From Coprinellus micaceus (lineage: Eukaryota > Basidiomycota > Agaricomycetes > Agaricales > Psathyrellaceae): a DNA stretch of 64,000 nucleotides. Of the stretch, positions 22,318 to 33,890 are shown one piece after another. The stretch is from contig OX596340.1 in the NCBI GenBank assembly GCA_951394405.1, positions 2,790,001 to 2,854,000 on the forward strand, given 5' to 3'. How positions within the stretch are numbered: position 1 is the stretch's first letter; each line of letters begins with the position of its first letter. The translations under genes were made by a program, and so were the position numbers. The notes under the pieces were generated by a model. The model did no database searches, had not been told where the DNA came from, and worked only from the letters and a program-made list of their open reading frames with translations.

Positions 22318-24504
22318 TCACAAGCCCGATCTTTGTCGCTCCAATAGCTGTAGGCGTAGTCCTCTATTTTGAGAGATGAAGTCTGGCGGGCCCAACATCT
22401 CCTCGAGACCCATCTTCCGATGATCATCATAGTACCTTGGGATTGGCTTGAATCGGTCCCGGAGAATCTCCAGCGTTGTCGGCACACGCCAGCCCTTCTC
22501 CTTGGCAAACCACAGAATGCACCCCCTCCACACCTTGCAAGCTGGACAGCAGGAATACCAGCGACACTGGAGGATATTTAATTGTGGGGGCTTATGGGAA
22601 GAGGGATGGTACACACTTTTTCGTGCACTAGCTCAAAAGCTGCGGGGAATCCAGCAGGGGCATCTCGTGCAAGGTGATGATGTGCTAGCCACCAATCCAC
22701 GTCGCTAGCGTTGTGGTGGGGATTGTGAGCTTGTTGAGCTAAAGAGTATGGTAGGTAGCCACAAAAATCCACCAGGAACATGTCCAGGGTACGGCCAGCT
22801 GGGAGCGGGACCTGGGGCCCTCTATCTGTCCTCTGGTCAGTTCCAATGACGGCGAAAAATACGGTCACACGTAGGGTACGCACTTTTGAGCACCGCCGAG
22901 TACCTACCAGATTCAAAGGCAAAGACTTCATCACTAGGGATGTGAAGGTCGCCACTGCGCTGTGGGTCCTCGAGAAAGTCGGACAGCGACTTATGGTAAA
23001 GGTGGAAATCAGGTTTGCCGTCCCCGCTCACAATGCGAATTAAAGATGACAGAGGCCCCAGGAGATACCCTGTTTCTCCTGGTGAAGTCTCCAGTAATGT
23101 GCTAATGTACCAGGCAAGCGCTTCATCACCATAGGTCAAGGCGGCCCTGATCCACTTCACCGCCAATGTCGGTTTGGGGCTAGTCTTCAGAATTCCGGCG
23201 TATAGGACGTCCAAAGAGGCGAAGGGCTCGGACGAGTCACCTCGCCGCCAGTTGAGCGCACGCTCGAGCCGCTCGTGTGGGGTTCCGGACCCGGTTTGGA
23301 CATAGCGAATGACCGTGGCAACATACACAAATTGTTCAGAAGCCTCCTCCGCCAGATAGCACGGCACATCCCGAGACCGGTGCTCAGGCCAGTCCTGAGG
23401 TACGACCTGCGTGTACCAGTCCTCTGGAAGGCCGGAGTCCATCCCAATCTTGGTTAACATCGCTCGCGTATACAGCTCCATGTCTTCCTTTGGGCTGTAT
23501 TTGCTGTCGAGGAAGACCTCCTTGATTGCGCCGGGGGGCAAGTCCGAGAAGAACCCTTTGATAGCGCGCTCAGGGCGGCCGGCGATGATAATGTGGAATG
23601 GGAAGGAAGGGTCGTTGGTGGCCTGTATGAGAGCCGATAGAACCTCCCGATGGTTATCCGCCTTCGATATTTGACGCTCCTGCTCCGTCTTGTACTCCCT
23701 TCCCTCGTCGGCAGCGCACTCATCTACACCATCAACGAGGATCACCTTGGGCCAAGCTGATTCTCCGGCCTCCTCCCGAAGTTTACGAATCGGCATGAGG
23801 ATGAGAATTTCGACTTGCTGGTCAAGTCGTTTGTCGAAGACCGATGGGTGGGCCTCGATTGATGCGAGAATCCCCTCTCGCAAACCAGGAATGTTCAGTT
23901 CGAGAAGCTGATAGGCAAGGGTAGGAATCAGGTAGCGCTTTGAGCACCGGTCCACCTTCATGGCGGATTTCGAAAGGAAGAAACTCCCTGCGAGCCATCC
24001 TCTTGCATGGCATTCATCGGCAATCGATCCCATGATCGCCGTCTTCCCTGCACCCGCGGGTCCCGAGAGCCACACGACCTTCGCTTCGCCGCGGTCGATA
24101 TGGGTGATCATTTCGTCTTGCACGGCTTCCCTCGTCTCTGGGAAGCACTTGGGGGCATCGGTCCCACGCTCAGCCGAGTCGTGGGCGGCTCCTTTCGAGA
24201 CGTACTCCTCGAGGCCTGTTGAAAAGAGGCCTTGGTCAGCCTCACGCGATACTGGTGTAAAGGGAATACTGACGATCTTGGGGGTGTCTGGGAGACCCCA
24301 CGCTAGTGCTCGGTCCATGGTAATGGTTGATCGCGTCTGTTCGGGGACGCTTCAGTCGACACGCTTAGAAATACTGGAGGGCAAGAACGCACAATGATTA
24401 TCTCCAAGATGCTGCCGTGAGTTATCGTGCCTCGAATAATCCCACTTGTTGTGTATGTTGTCCCCGGTGCGTACACCTCCGCCGTCCTCAGGTCGGTCGC
24501 CCAT
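22318..24504 (-). CDS. NACHT-2: NACHT NTPase (type A core)
   Basis: Exons on the minus strand: 24504-24393, 24336-24274, 24215-22884, 22825-22617 and 22566-22318, giving 654 aa. It starts MGDRPEDGGGV. The P-loop is GPAGAGKTAIM and Walker B is VILVDGVDE. Compared with NACHT-1 it has an altered stretch in the middle (TQVVPQDWPEHRSRDVPCYL instead of AQAGQALGIEDIPHYW). The third intron is 58 nt against 57 in NACHT-1, yet the spliced frame is preserved. An ATG at 24318 would start inside exon 2 and read through intron 2, so I prefer 24504. It is convergent with PRTM-1 and is the first member of the tandem array. Confidence 0.85.
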
Positions 24505-25748
24505 ATCTGGACCCCTGCTCCGGCAGATAGAGATTTGAGAGGTGACTGTGGAGGGAGGCGGAGAACGAAACTGGGTGAGACGAAGCGAGGGGTGGTGGAA
24601 AGCAAGAAAGGCGACAATCCCCTCAGAACCCCAGACAACTACGTGACATGCTGAATGCACGCGGCGTTTGCGGGCTGTGCGTGATTAGATCGATTGAACA
24701 CCGCCCCTATCACATTGGGCGCTTAATGAAATGTCGGCTGTCGTACATTGGTTGAATGGGCGCAGACTGCCCTGGTCTATGAAACGACGCCGAAAGTATA
24801 TCGAGGCTAGTTGTATTGCAGAACTCGTTGGCCAATATGGCTCGGACTGTGTCCAATCGCGGGATGGGATATCCAAATGAAACACAGGCGCCCACAAGTG
24901 CCGCGCAAACGCGAGGGTCTAAGGGAAGACTGGGATGATTGAAAGACGAAGGAGCATGGGATGCAAGTTGCGGACGTTTCAGTGAACCAGCGACATCCGC
25001 TTTCCGAGGACGTGGTGTTCAAGGGGGATGGATTCGTCGTTCCTTGGGCAAATAATGCAACGGCGTGCGGCGTGATAGCAAGTTGACTTGCTGAAGGGGA
25101 TTCCAACCGTAGGGATGCGCTCACGGGTTCGAGAAAGTGCTCCCAAAGGCGCGAGGTCCAGAGGTTCGAAGAACTAGAACTCTATGATCGAGGACTTGGA
25201 CACCCCAGTTCGTCGAGAGATTGGAAGTGTACACACCCGAGCGAGGCGTCGTCGCTGGGAGTTCCTCCAAGGCAGGGGTGAGTGGAATAAGCAAAGTGGC
25301 ATGAGGATAAGCTCCCAAGGGGTGTGCGAGTGCAGAAGGGACGATCTGGATAGAACACATCATCCATCCACGCCGGAGAGGCGGTAGTTCGGATTCGGGA
25401 AAATCGAACGTTGCACGAAGGAGGTTTAATCAGCGCAGCCGAACGCCGACGTTCAAGCTCCATACCAGCACAGAGGAAACCGGGTACGTCCATTGGGCGA
25501 GCTCTTCCGTGTAGCCCCCTTTCGTTCCCCTGTTCCCTCCGATTCGGTGTACCCCTCCCTCAGACGGAATGGCGCGAACTGAGCAAACGCTGCAGCTTCA
25601 TCAAGCGACTGGATCAAATTTTTGAAGTGTTAAATACGCAATTAGTACTCACTTTGTCAGAGATCTGCGAAGTCTGAGAGCCCCTGAAAGTGAGAGGGCA
25701 GCCAACGCGGTTACTAGAAAGGGCACGAAACCGCAACCTGAGGACATC
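24505..25748. other. Divergent intergenic region NACHT-2 / PRTM-2
   Basis: Holds the NACHT palindrome near its left end and the conserved TCGG/CRE-like block just past its right end. Homologous to the same segment in the other units. Frames inside are short and not shared. No gene is supported. Confidence 0.55.
24710..24731. promoter_or_regulatory. NACHT upstream palindrome (NACHT-2)
   Basis: TCACATT, GGGCGCTT, AATGAAA: the left arm and spacer are intact and the right arm is damaged. About 205 bp before the start codon at 24504. Confidence 0.5.
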
Positions 25749-25790
25749 TCGGCAAATTCCGGTGTTCTAATTGAGTGATGATGTCACGGG
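25749..25790 (+). promoter_or_regulatory. TCGG...CCGG plus CRE-like block before PRTM-2
   Basis: TCGGCAAATTCCGG followed by GATGATGTCACGGG. The same pair occurs before PRTM-3, -4, -5 and -6. TGATGTCA is close to the bZIP/CRE site TGACGTCA. Confidence 0.4.
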
Positions 25791-25979
25791 CGCGCCTCTC
25801 TTCTCTGCACAACAGTCCTCTGCTATCACTGGGTGAAGACCTCTCGAGACTTGCAAGGTGGAACTTCCAAGGAGCCGTCTCGCACATTTCGCCCCTCCGA
25901 GGCTTAGGGAACACTCTGAAAAGCCACGTTCTTGATTTCAGCTCTGACAGCCTCGCCCACCTGTAAAATTCCATTTCAA

Positions 25980-27829
25980 TGTCGAATTCACGGGCGGCAG
26001 CGACGTCTCCGGGAGTCGCGCTCCTCAACACGGGGTGAGATCAACGAGAGAAGGAGGAACATGTATGACGAGTAAGTGATCCGCTCTTCTCCCTTGTTAG
26101 TGCCACCGCCCTCTCCCCGTTTCTTCTTCGCTGTCGTCACCCCGCCCTTCGATCCTCGCCAATACACCACACCCAGCAATGGCTGCCTCCCACTCCACCA
26201 CGCCGTAGATCTTCGCTTCCACCCCACGCCTCGTAAGCGTCTTCCCTTCTCCCTTCTCTTCGCCACACCCATACACCTCCCCTCATTCCTTTGTTCTTCC
26301 TTCGACTCTTCTCCTTCCCTTTCCATTCTCTCCTATCCCTTCGTCTTACCGTGCCCTCTTCCTCTTAAGCCGAATTAATACGAACCCCTTTGCCCATAGC
26401 CGTGGTACCTATCCCACTGTCAACGGCCCACCAAATCCCACCCAACATCCACGGTCTCCATTGCGATACACAACAGCGGTATTGGGGGGATAGGTCCAGG
26501 TCCCCTCGCTATGGGCTCCGACGGCGATGACGGCTTGGACGATAGGGATGCATGCGAGCGTAAACGGAAGGCAGAGCAGGCGAGGAGGAGGAACGCAGCG
26601 AATGCTCGGGATCGCCATCCCGTCCATCGACGGGGGGAGGGATCTTGAAAACGGCCGCACTCGCATTAGCGATTCACGCTGACACACTTCCCCGGTCGAA
26701 CTCGCCTTCCCCGTCTCACCTTCCAACCTCGCCGAAACCTGTCGCTGTGGCGAAGCCGGGGTACCCTTTGCCTGCTGTGGCGATGCTTGGTGTCAAGGCC
26801 CCCGCACCACCTGGAGGGGAGAGCTCCTGCGAGCCTCAACAGCACCAGCAGTGTTCACCCTTCGACAAATCCCGGTTCACAGCGATGCGAGGTCCCACAG
26901 ATCCTAGGATGCCCCACCCTCAACACTAACAACGGCGTAGACAAACCATACCCACCCCAACCCTCGGCCCCTCCAACCCATGCCGCACCCCCAAGCTTCG
27001 AACAGCAGCATCAACAGCAGGAGTAGCCGCGGCGTCTGCGGCCTCCTATCCCCAAACTCCCCCGGCGGCATATTCTGACCCCCGCACAGTCCTGCCACTC
27101 CTCCCCCTGGAGCGATTGTCTGCGGGACGACCTCCACCCGACTCGCTCCCCCGAATACGCCGATCCTACCGGTCTTCGTGGTGCTACCGAGTGGGATTTC
27201 CCTTGCCCCGCCGAGCAAGAGATCCTCATCCAGGGGTGAATTGAGACAAGGGAGTGCAGCCGATCTCGTGCTGAAATCGAATACGGAAGGCATGTTGGTC
27301 CAACGATGGGGAGAGAAGGTGGGTGACTTTTGGCGCCCCTTTCCTGTGGTCGCGTACCTCGAGGAGAAGTTGACTGAGAAAGGGAGGAGGAGCGATGACT
27401 CCGACAAACTCAATCTCGGGCGAGCCACTCGTCGAGGTGGGCGTGGTTCGGTTTCATCGTCTTCGGAGCGATTGGGGTTGTGGTAGGTGTATTTTACGAT
27501 GGAGAACCCGGACCATCAGTAGCCTGTGGCGTTGAGTGGAGAGGTGGGGACGCGGATGGGACGGACTACGGTGAAGGGTGGGAGTGGGAGTAGGATGGGG
27601 GCGAGTACGGTTAAGCATGTGAGTCCGACGCATACGATTAATGCGAGGGGGTGGCCGTGGGGTGGGTGGAGGCGGTTGTTACGCCGAGTCCGAGTGCGGT
27701 GTTGGTGTATAGAGAGGATGGGAGAGTCCGTGTCCGAAGGCGACGGCGACGGAGCCTGCGAGGAGGGAGGAGGATATGGCGAGGAGGGAGGATGTGAGGC
27801 AGAGTACGAGTCGGAAGAGGCGGTTCTAG
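25980..27829 (+). pseudogene. PRTM-2: decayed copy of the membrane-protein gene
   Basis: Matches PRTM-1 from the end of exon 1 (CACGGGCGGC...GTATGACGAGTAAGT) through the intron and exon 2 to the final TTCTAG (27827-27829). Surviving pieces include AEQARRRNAANA, the EGMLVQRWGEKVGDFWRPFPV stretch (cf. EDALLPRRGEKGDDFWRRFSM) and STVKHVSPTHTINARG. Stops and frameshifts are scattered, for example CACTAACAACGG near 26924 and a lost frame near 26620, and the transmembrane segment is out of frame. The first part of exon 1 is unrecognisable. Confidence 0.75.
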
Positions 27830-29376
27830 TCGAGTGGGATTGTCACCTCGTCTTCATGGGCGCTTCGTCTCGATTGGAAGTGCGCTTCTCGACGCGCGTT
27901 GCTGGTGCCGTTCATGCATGGTTTTTCCCTTTTTGGATTGTTTATTGTTCATTTATCGTGCTCATCTCGCTCTTACCTTCCTCGTTTCCTTGGGTCTCGT
28001 TTCCCAGTTCCTACGTCCTTCTATCTCGCTGCTCGACTCGGCGATCATCTTCAGCATCGCCGTCGCCCCCCTTCGCCAACGCCCCGTCTGACGATTCCTT
28101 CTTCATTGTATGGACGGCCTCATCGTCGCCTCGACACGCCCAATGCCGTTCACCTTATCATTCGCAAAATCTCTATGACCGACCTTGTCGCCCTCTCCCT
28201 CGCCGCCTCGTCGTTTCTCTAGTGTCCCGTTGGATAGTTTGGTTCGCTTACGACCAGTTATTGTTGGGTTTATCGAATTGTTCTACGGTTCGACGACTAC
28301 CCCCCCACATGCCTACCACCTTTTAGCCCATTCATCCCCTCTTCGTACTTGCTGCCGTCCCCATTACCCGTTTCACATCGTTCGATATTGTACGCCAATT
28401 TACAAGTTGCTTCGGCTGCTCATCTCATCTCTTTCTCATTCTTCTTGGTTAACGCCTTAATGTCCTTTCCCTTATCCTGTTAACGTTTACCCCTCTTTTC
28501 TCGCACCCCCGTTCCCCCATCTATCTCTCGTTTACCTCTCCTGTCCTCGTTTACCTCCCCACCTCACCTACCTCATCGTCTCGTTTATCTCATCCTTTCG
28601 TCCCAGTTCGTCCCCGGGTTTCCTGTCACTCCCTCTCTACTACAACGTGTGTCATTCGTGGGATCCCCGAGTCCCGTACGCTCTTTTACATCCGTCTCTC
28701 GTCTCATTTTCTCTACCTCGTTCCCTCGCCTCTGTTTTTGATTTTCTCGATCGTTCTCTTTCTGTCTGTCTTTGTGTTATCTGTGTGGAAGTGGAAGTCA
28801 TCAGAATGGAATGGAATTCGTTTCTGGATCCTCGGACGTGCTCGTGGGAAGACCGGTGTCTTGTGTATAGGCAAGTATGTATGGTACGAGGGAGGGAAGA
28901 TCGCTGTCGAGCCTATGTGGGGAGTGCTTTCGTCGAGGGCGTAACTCAGGCCTTTTGCCGAGCTTGAGATGGTAAGGATACGAGATTCATCTCGCGTTCC
29001 CAACCGAATATCATATAGCGCACTCGCAATCGTCTCGGTACACCGACCAAAACCCAAGGGTCGATGTATGCAGGTGAGAACCCTTCTCCGACACTTACAT
29101 AAGTGCGGACCCTCAACGCACTTACAAGGGAGTGCGAAGGGTCCGAGCGTTCTGGAATCCGAAGTAATAGATGTTCTTGGAATTAAGCAGCCAAATGGTA
29201 AATAACGTGCCAAAGAGCATATCAAGGGACCGAGGAAAGCTCCAGAGAATGGTAGGATCTCATGGGAGTAAGATCTGGCGGTACTACGATGAAACGGTGT
29301 GGAAAGAGAAAAGGGGTACAAATGAGAAATGAAAGCGACGATACCAAATGTCGCAGGTCGATCATGAGTCCGATCT
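27830..29376. other. Convergent intergenic block PRTM-2 / NACHT-3
   Basis: Same ordered elements as after PRTM-1: TTATTGTTCATTTATCGTGC (27950), GGTTAACGCCTTAATGTC (28447), GTGTCATTCGTGGGATC (28649), GGAATGGAATTCGTTTCTGGATC (28807). No gene is supported. Confidence 0.55.
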
Positions 29377-31609
29377 TTATTCCTCCAATTCATCCAGGCG
29401 ATTTGCTCTATTGTGAGAGATGAAGTCCGGCGGCCCTAACATCTCGTTGAGGCCCATCTTCTGAGGATCACCATAGTACCTTGGGATTGGCTTGACTCGG
29501 TCCCGGAGACTCTCCAGCATTGTCGGCACACGCCAGCCCTTCTCCTTTGCAAACAGCAGAATGCGCCTCCTCCACACCTTGCAAGCTGGGCGGCAGGCAT
29601 ACCAGCGACACTGGAGGATAGTTAATCGCAAGGGCTTATGAGAAGAGGGATGGTACACACTTTTGCATGCACTGCCTCGAAAGCTCGAAGGACTCCCGTA
29701 GGGGCGTCTTCTGCAAGATGATGATGCGAAAGCCACCAATCTACGTCATTGGCATCATTGTGATAATTGTGAGCCGGTGGAAACACATCTTCGACTGTTA
29801 AATTCTCGAAAAAATCCCCCAGGAACATGTCCAAGCTACGGTCAGCTGGGAGCGGGACCTGGGGCCCTCTATCTGTTCCCCGGTCAGCCCCATCAGTGGC
29901 AAAAAATAGGGTCATGAGTAGGGCACTCACTTTTGAGGACCTCAGAATACCTGCCAGATTCAAAGTGAGTGACTTCATTGTCAGGAATATGAAGGTCACC
30001 ACTGCGCTGTGGGTCCTCGAGAAAGTCGGACAGTGACTTGTGGTATAGGTGAAAATCAGCTTCCCCATCATTGTTCATAATGCGAATCAAAGACGACAAA
30101 GGTCCTAGGAGATACCCCATCTCTCCAGGCGAAGACTCCAGTAGTGCACTCGTGTACCAGGCGCCCCCATTTATGTAGTTATAATGCACGGCCGACCTTA
30201 CCCACTTCACAGCCAGCATCGTTTTGGGGCCGGTCTTCATAATTCCATCGTATAGGGCGTCCAAAGCCGCGAAGGGCTCAGGCGAGTCGCCTCGCCGCCA
30301 GTTGAGTGCACACTCAAGGCGTTCGTGGGGCATTCCGGACCCGTTTTGGACGTAGCGGATGACGGTGGCCACATACACAAATTGCTCAGATGCTTCTTGG
30401 GCCCAGTAGGAGGGCACGTCTTCGATTCCCAGTGCCTGGCCAGCTTCAGCGTACCAATTATTGGGGAGACCACAGTCCATCCCAATCTTGGTTAGCATTG
30501 CTCGAGTGTACAGCTCCATGTCGGCCTTGGGGCTGTACTTGCTGTTGAGGAAGATATTCTTGATTTCAGTTTGGGGAAGCGACGAGAAGTACTTCTCGAT
30601 GGCGTTCTCGGGTCGACTGGCGAGGATGATGCGGAATGGAAACGCCGGATCGTTGGAGGCCCGTACGAGAACGGAAAGAATCTCCCGGTGAACCTCCCCT
30701 TTAGATCTACCACTCCCGCCCTGCACCGACCCATCATCACCTTTATCCCCCGCACACTCATCCAGCCCGTCAACAAGGAGGGATTGCGGCCAGGTTTCTT
30801 GATCTGAGCGGCCAGCGATGTTGCGAAGTGGATCTAGGATCAACACGTCGATTTGGGCATCCAGGTCCTTCTTGAAGACCAAGGGGTCCCGGTGGAGGGC
30901 AGCCATGACCTCGTCGCTATACCCTTTGATGACATCGTGCTGGGAGAGCTGGTACACGAGTGTGGTGATGAAGAGTCTCTTCGAGCACTGGTCTGAGAAG
31001 CCCGTGAACGATGAGAAAAAGAACCCTGCTGCGAGCAAGCCCTCCTTGTGCAATTCATCTGCGATGGTCCCCATAATCGCAGTCTTCCCCGAGCCCGCAG
31101 GTCCCGTCAGCCAAAGAATCTGTTGCGAGGTGGTGATCGCAGTGGTGGTGGTCTCCTGCGTGCAGTGTCCGTGCTTCGTCCAACTGATCATTTCTTGCTG
31201 CACTGCGACTCTCGTTTCTGGGAAGCATTTGGGCGCATCACGGCCGCGTTCTGCTGAGTTGTGGAGGGCGCCATGGGATACATATTCTTTGAGGCCTAGA
31301 ATCGGTCACGTTCAGCTTCGTAGTAATGGCACAATTCCGAACACCTCCACGGTGACCTAAACTGAGAAAGGAAGCACTCACGATCCTGGGGACGCTTAGA
31401 CGACCCTGGGGGGTCTTTCGTTGCATGATAGTGGTGGTTTGTGTCTATTCAAGCGTTTTTCAGCGGTCCTGCTCAGCACGCTGGAGCGAAAACTTACAAT
31501 GATTATCGCCATAATGACGGCGTGAACTATCGTGTACCGAGTCTTTGTATGTGGAATACAGGTTCCCGCTGTCAGGCGCGCGTAAGACGTCTCCCGGTGA
31601 ATCCTCCAT
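29377..31609 (-). CDS. NACHT-3: NACHT NTPase (type B core)
   Basis: Exons 31609-31498, 31444-31382, 31295-29931, 29872-29661 and 29610-29377 give 661 aa. It starts MEDSPGDVLRAPDSGNLYS. The NTPase half differs from type A: a Thr-rich insert (TQETTTTAITT) before the P-loop, GPAGSGKTAIMGTIADELHK, and Walker B SLLVDGLDE. From about YSPKADMELYTRAML onward it is nearly identical to type A copies. Intron 2 is 86 nt, shared only with NACHT-5. The protein ends seven codons early because a CAA present in NACHT-1 is TAA here (29377-29379), a mild truncation. The ATG at 31426 lies in exon 2 in another frame, and the conserved splice pattern argues against it. Confidence 0.85.
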
Positions 31610-33100
31610 GACCTCCGTGACCGCGGACGCAGATTTGGAAGGGGGTTGTGGGTAGGGGAATGGGCTGAGTGGGGCGGGGGGAAGCGAGGTGATGGGGGAG
31701 AAGGCGAGAAGTGAGAGAATCGTTGCCGAACCCTAGACCGCCCCTACGTGACATGCTGTGGTGACGGCGTTTGCGGGGCGTAGTAGGCTGTGTGTGATTA
31801 GATTGAATATATACCGCCTCTATATATATCACATCGGGCGCTTAATGTGATGACTGGAGTGCGTCAGTCCGGCGAGGCCAGGACATGGGGCCAGCAGCGA
31901 GGATGGCGCGCACGGGACGGATGTGCAGGATGGCGTTGAAGGATGGTTGAGGGGGTGAAGCTCCGAAAGGATGTCACGACTGTTTGTCTTGGCTCGGAGT
32001 GCGTTCAATTGTGGGAGGGAATCCGTGACTTAACACCTGTCTGTAGGTGCACTACATAAACGCGGGAGCTGTGTCTTCCATTGGAGGTGACACATAAGTC
32101 GGCTCTAATCGCCAAGTGACGATTGCGATGACCGAAACGCAAATAAATTCAAGATATACCAGAGCTGCAGAAGTGTCAGTGGACTGGGCGAATTCACCGC
32201 CCAAGGACGTGGTGTGAGGATGGCGGGAAATCATTGTTTCTCGACCTGAGGATTCAACGGCAAGCAGTGACATAGCACGGCGAGTTGGGCATGGTTTCTG
32301 AGCGGGATCCGTACGGTAGTAATAGCCACATAAACGCTGAACGGAGTCGCACACGCTCGCAGGCTCAAGAAAGGGCGTGGAAGGCGTACGAGGACGCGTT
32401 GAGCCAATCAGCGTGTCAAGTGGTGCAGCAGGAGTTGTGATTTCGATCACGAAGTCCCGAGGTCCAGAAGCTTGAAGAGCTCTCAGGATATCGAGAGGGC
32501 GCTCGTTTGTCGAGAGATTGAACGCTTAGCGTACGAGAGAGGCGTCGCCGCTGAGAGCTCCTCCAAGGCAGGGGTTGGCAGTCTAGCGAGCTGGAGAACG
32601 AAGATACCATAAGGGGAGATATACGAGCACAGAATGGGGAGCCTGGGTGGATCGGGGTACGCCATCCATCCGTGCCTGAAAGCGGGGGTTTGAACTTCGC
32701 CCGAACAGCAGGGGAATTGAACGATGGATAACCGACACAGGAGGGGTCGGCAAATTGACACATCGAGTCGCAGCTGGGTGCTGAAGGTCGAGCCCTATGC
32801 CATCGCAGCGGACCGTAGAGTAATACGTCCATCGAGAACCGCGAGCTCTCAAGAGTGACGTTTCCATGCCTCCTCTTTGGTGTACCAGGTGCCAGGCCCT
32901 CCCTGACAAGGAACGACGCGAACTGGGCAAGAACCCCAGCTTCGTCGAGGCGTTGGCATGAATAATCGGCACTGATTTGGTCGGCGGTTTCAGATTCTGA
33001 GCGTCCACGAAAATGGCAGAGTGCATGACAAAACGATGGTCATGGTGAGGGAGCGAGAGTCATATTTTAATTCAAGTTCGCCGCCAAAATCTGGCCAATT
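31610..33100. other. Divergent intergenic region NACHT-3 / PRTM-3
   Basis: Homologous to the other NACHT/PRTM intergenic segments. It contains the palindrome and ends at the TCGG/CRE-like block. No conserved reading frame. Confidence 0.55.
31829..31850. promoter_or_regulatory. NACHT upstream palindrome (NACHT-3)
   Basis: TCACATC, GGGCGCTT, AATGTGA, one arm mismatch; 219 bp before the start codon. Preceded by TATATATA. Confidence 0.55.
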
Positions 33101-33147
33101 TCGGCAACTGCCGATGTTTGCGGTTGCAATCGATGATGTCACGCGCG
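33101..33147 (+). promoter_or_regulatory. TCGG...CCGA plus CRE-like block before PRTM-3
   Basis: TCGGCAACTGCCGAT followed by GATGATGTCACGCGCG, as in the other units. Confidence 0.4.
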
Positions 33148-33882
33148 AGTCCCCCTTGTCTCTTTCTCCAATGCTGTCGTCGAGCTCAACATCTGCTATC
33201 GCTTCGGAAGACCTCTCTCGAAGGACGGGTCTTACAAGAAGTTTTCTGCTACTCGCCGCCCAGCCAAGGTTTAGGGGACCCTCCAGGACCCAAGCGCTGG
33301 ACCGGATTCATTCGACCGTAGCACCCTCACCCGAATGTGAATTCCCTTTGCGATGATACAGTCCAGCTTGTCCAATGAATTCGATAGCGGCAGTGACGTC
33401 CCTGAGAGCCGCTCTTCTCCATCCGAAGTGGGATGAACGGAAGAAGGATTGAATACGGTATGTAAGTGCTCCCCTCTTCTCACTTGCTCGTGCCACCTCT
33501 CTTCCTCGACCCTGCTTCATCATTGCCACGCGATCCTCCTTCCGGGTTCTTCTTCGCTGTCACCATCCCGCCCTTCGACCCTCGCCGATCTGCCACGCCC
33601 AGCCACGGCCGCCTCCCACTCCACCACACCGCCGATCTTCGACCTTCGACCCCAAGCATTGTCAGCATCTTCTCCCTCCTTCGTCATTACCATCTTCGTC
33701 CCCCTCGTTCCGTTTCTCCGTTTCGAATCCCGCTTCCTCGTCTTACCATGCCTTCCTCTCTCAAAATCAAACCAATCTCTAACCCCTTTGTCCACAGCTA
33801 CGACTCCTACCCCACCGCAAATGGCCCTCCAGAGCTCACCCTACATGCACCGTTTCCCCCACAATCCGTACTAGCGGAATTG

Positions 33883-33890
33883 GCGCGGGC
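33883..33890 (+). repeat. hAT target-site duplication, left
   Basis: GCGCGGGC, repeated exactly at 37959-37966. Eight base pairs is the hAT hallmark. Confidence 0.85.

Noticed and set aside
24274..24318. NACHT-2 start at the ATG at 24318 (MDRALAW...)
   Set aside because: That frame reads through intron 2. The other five copies share an upstream exon ending in GGCGAT-AA-CA and an exon 2 ending in CAGGAT/CAAGAT before GT, which puts the start at 24504.
26645..26929. Short frames in PRTM-2 as separate small proteins
   Set aside because: They are fragments of the decayed PRTM coding sequence, aligned piece by piece with PRTM-1.
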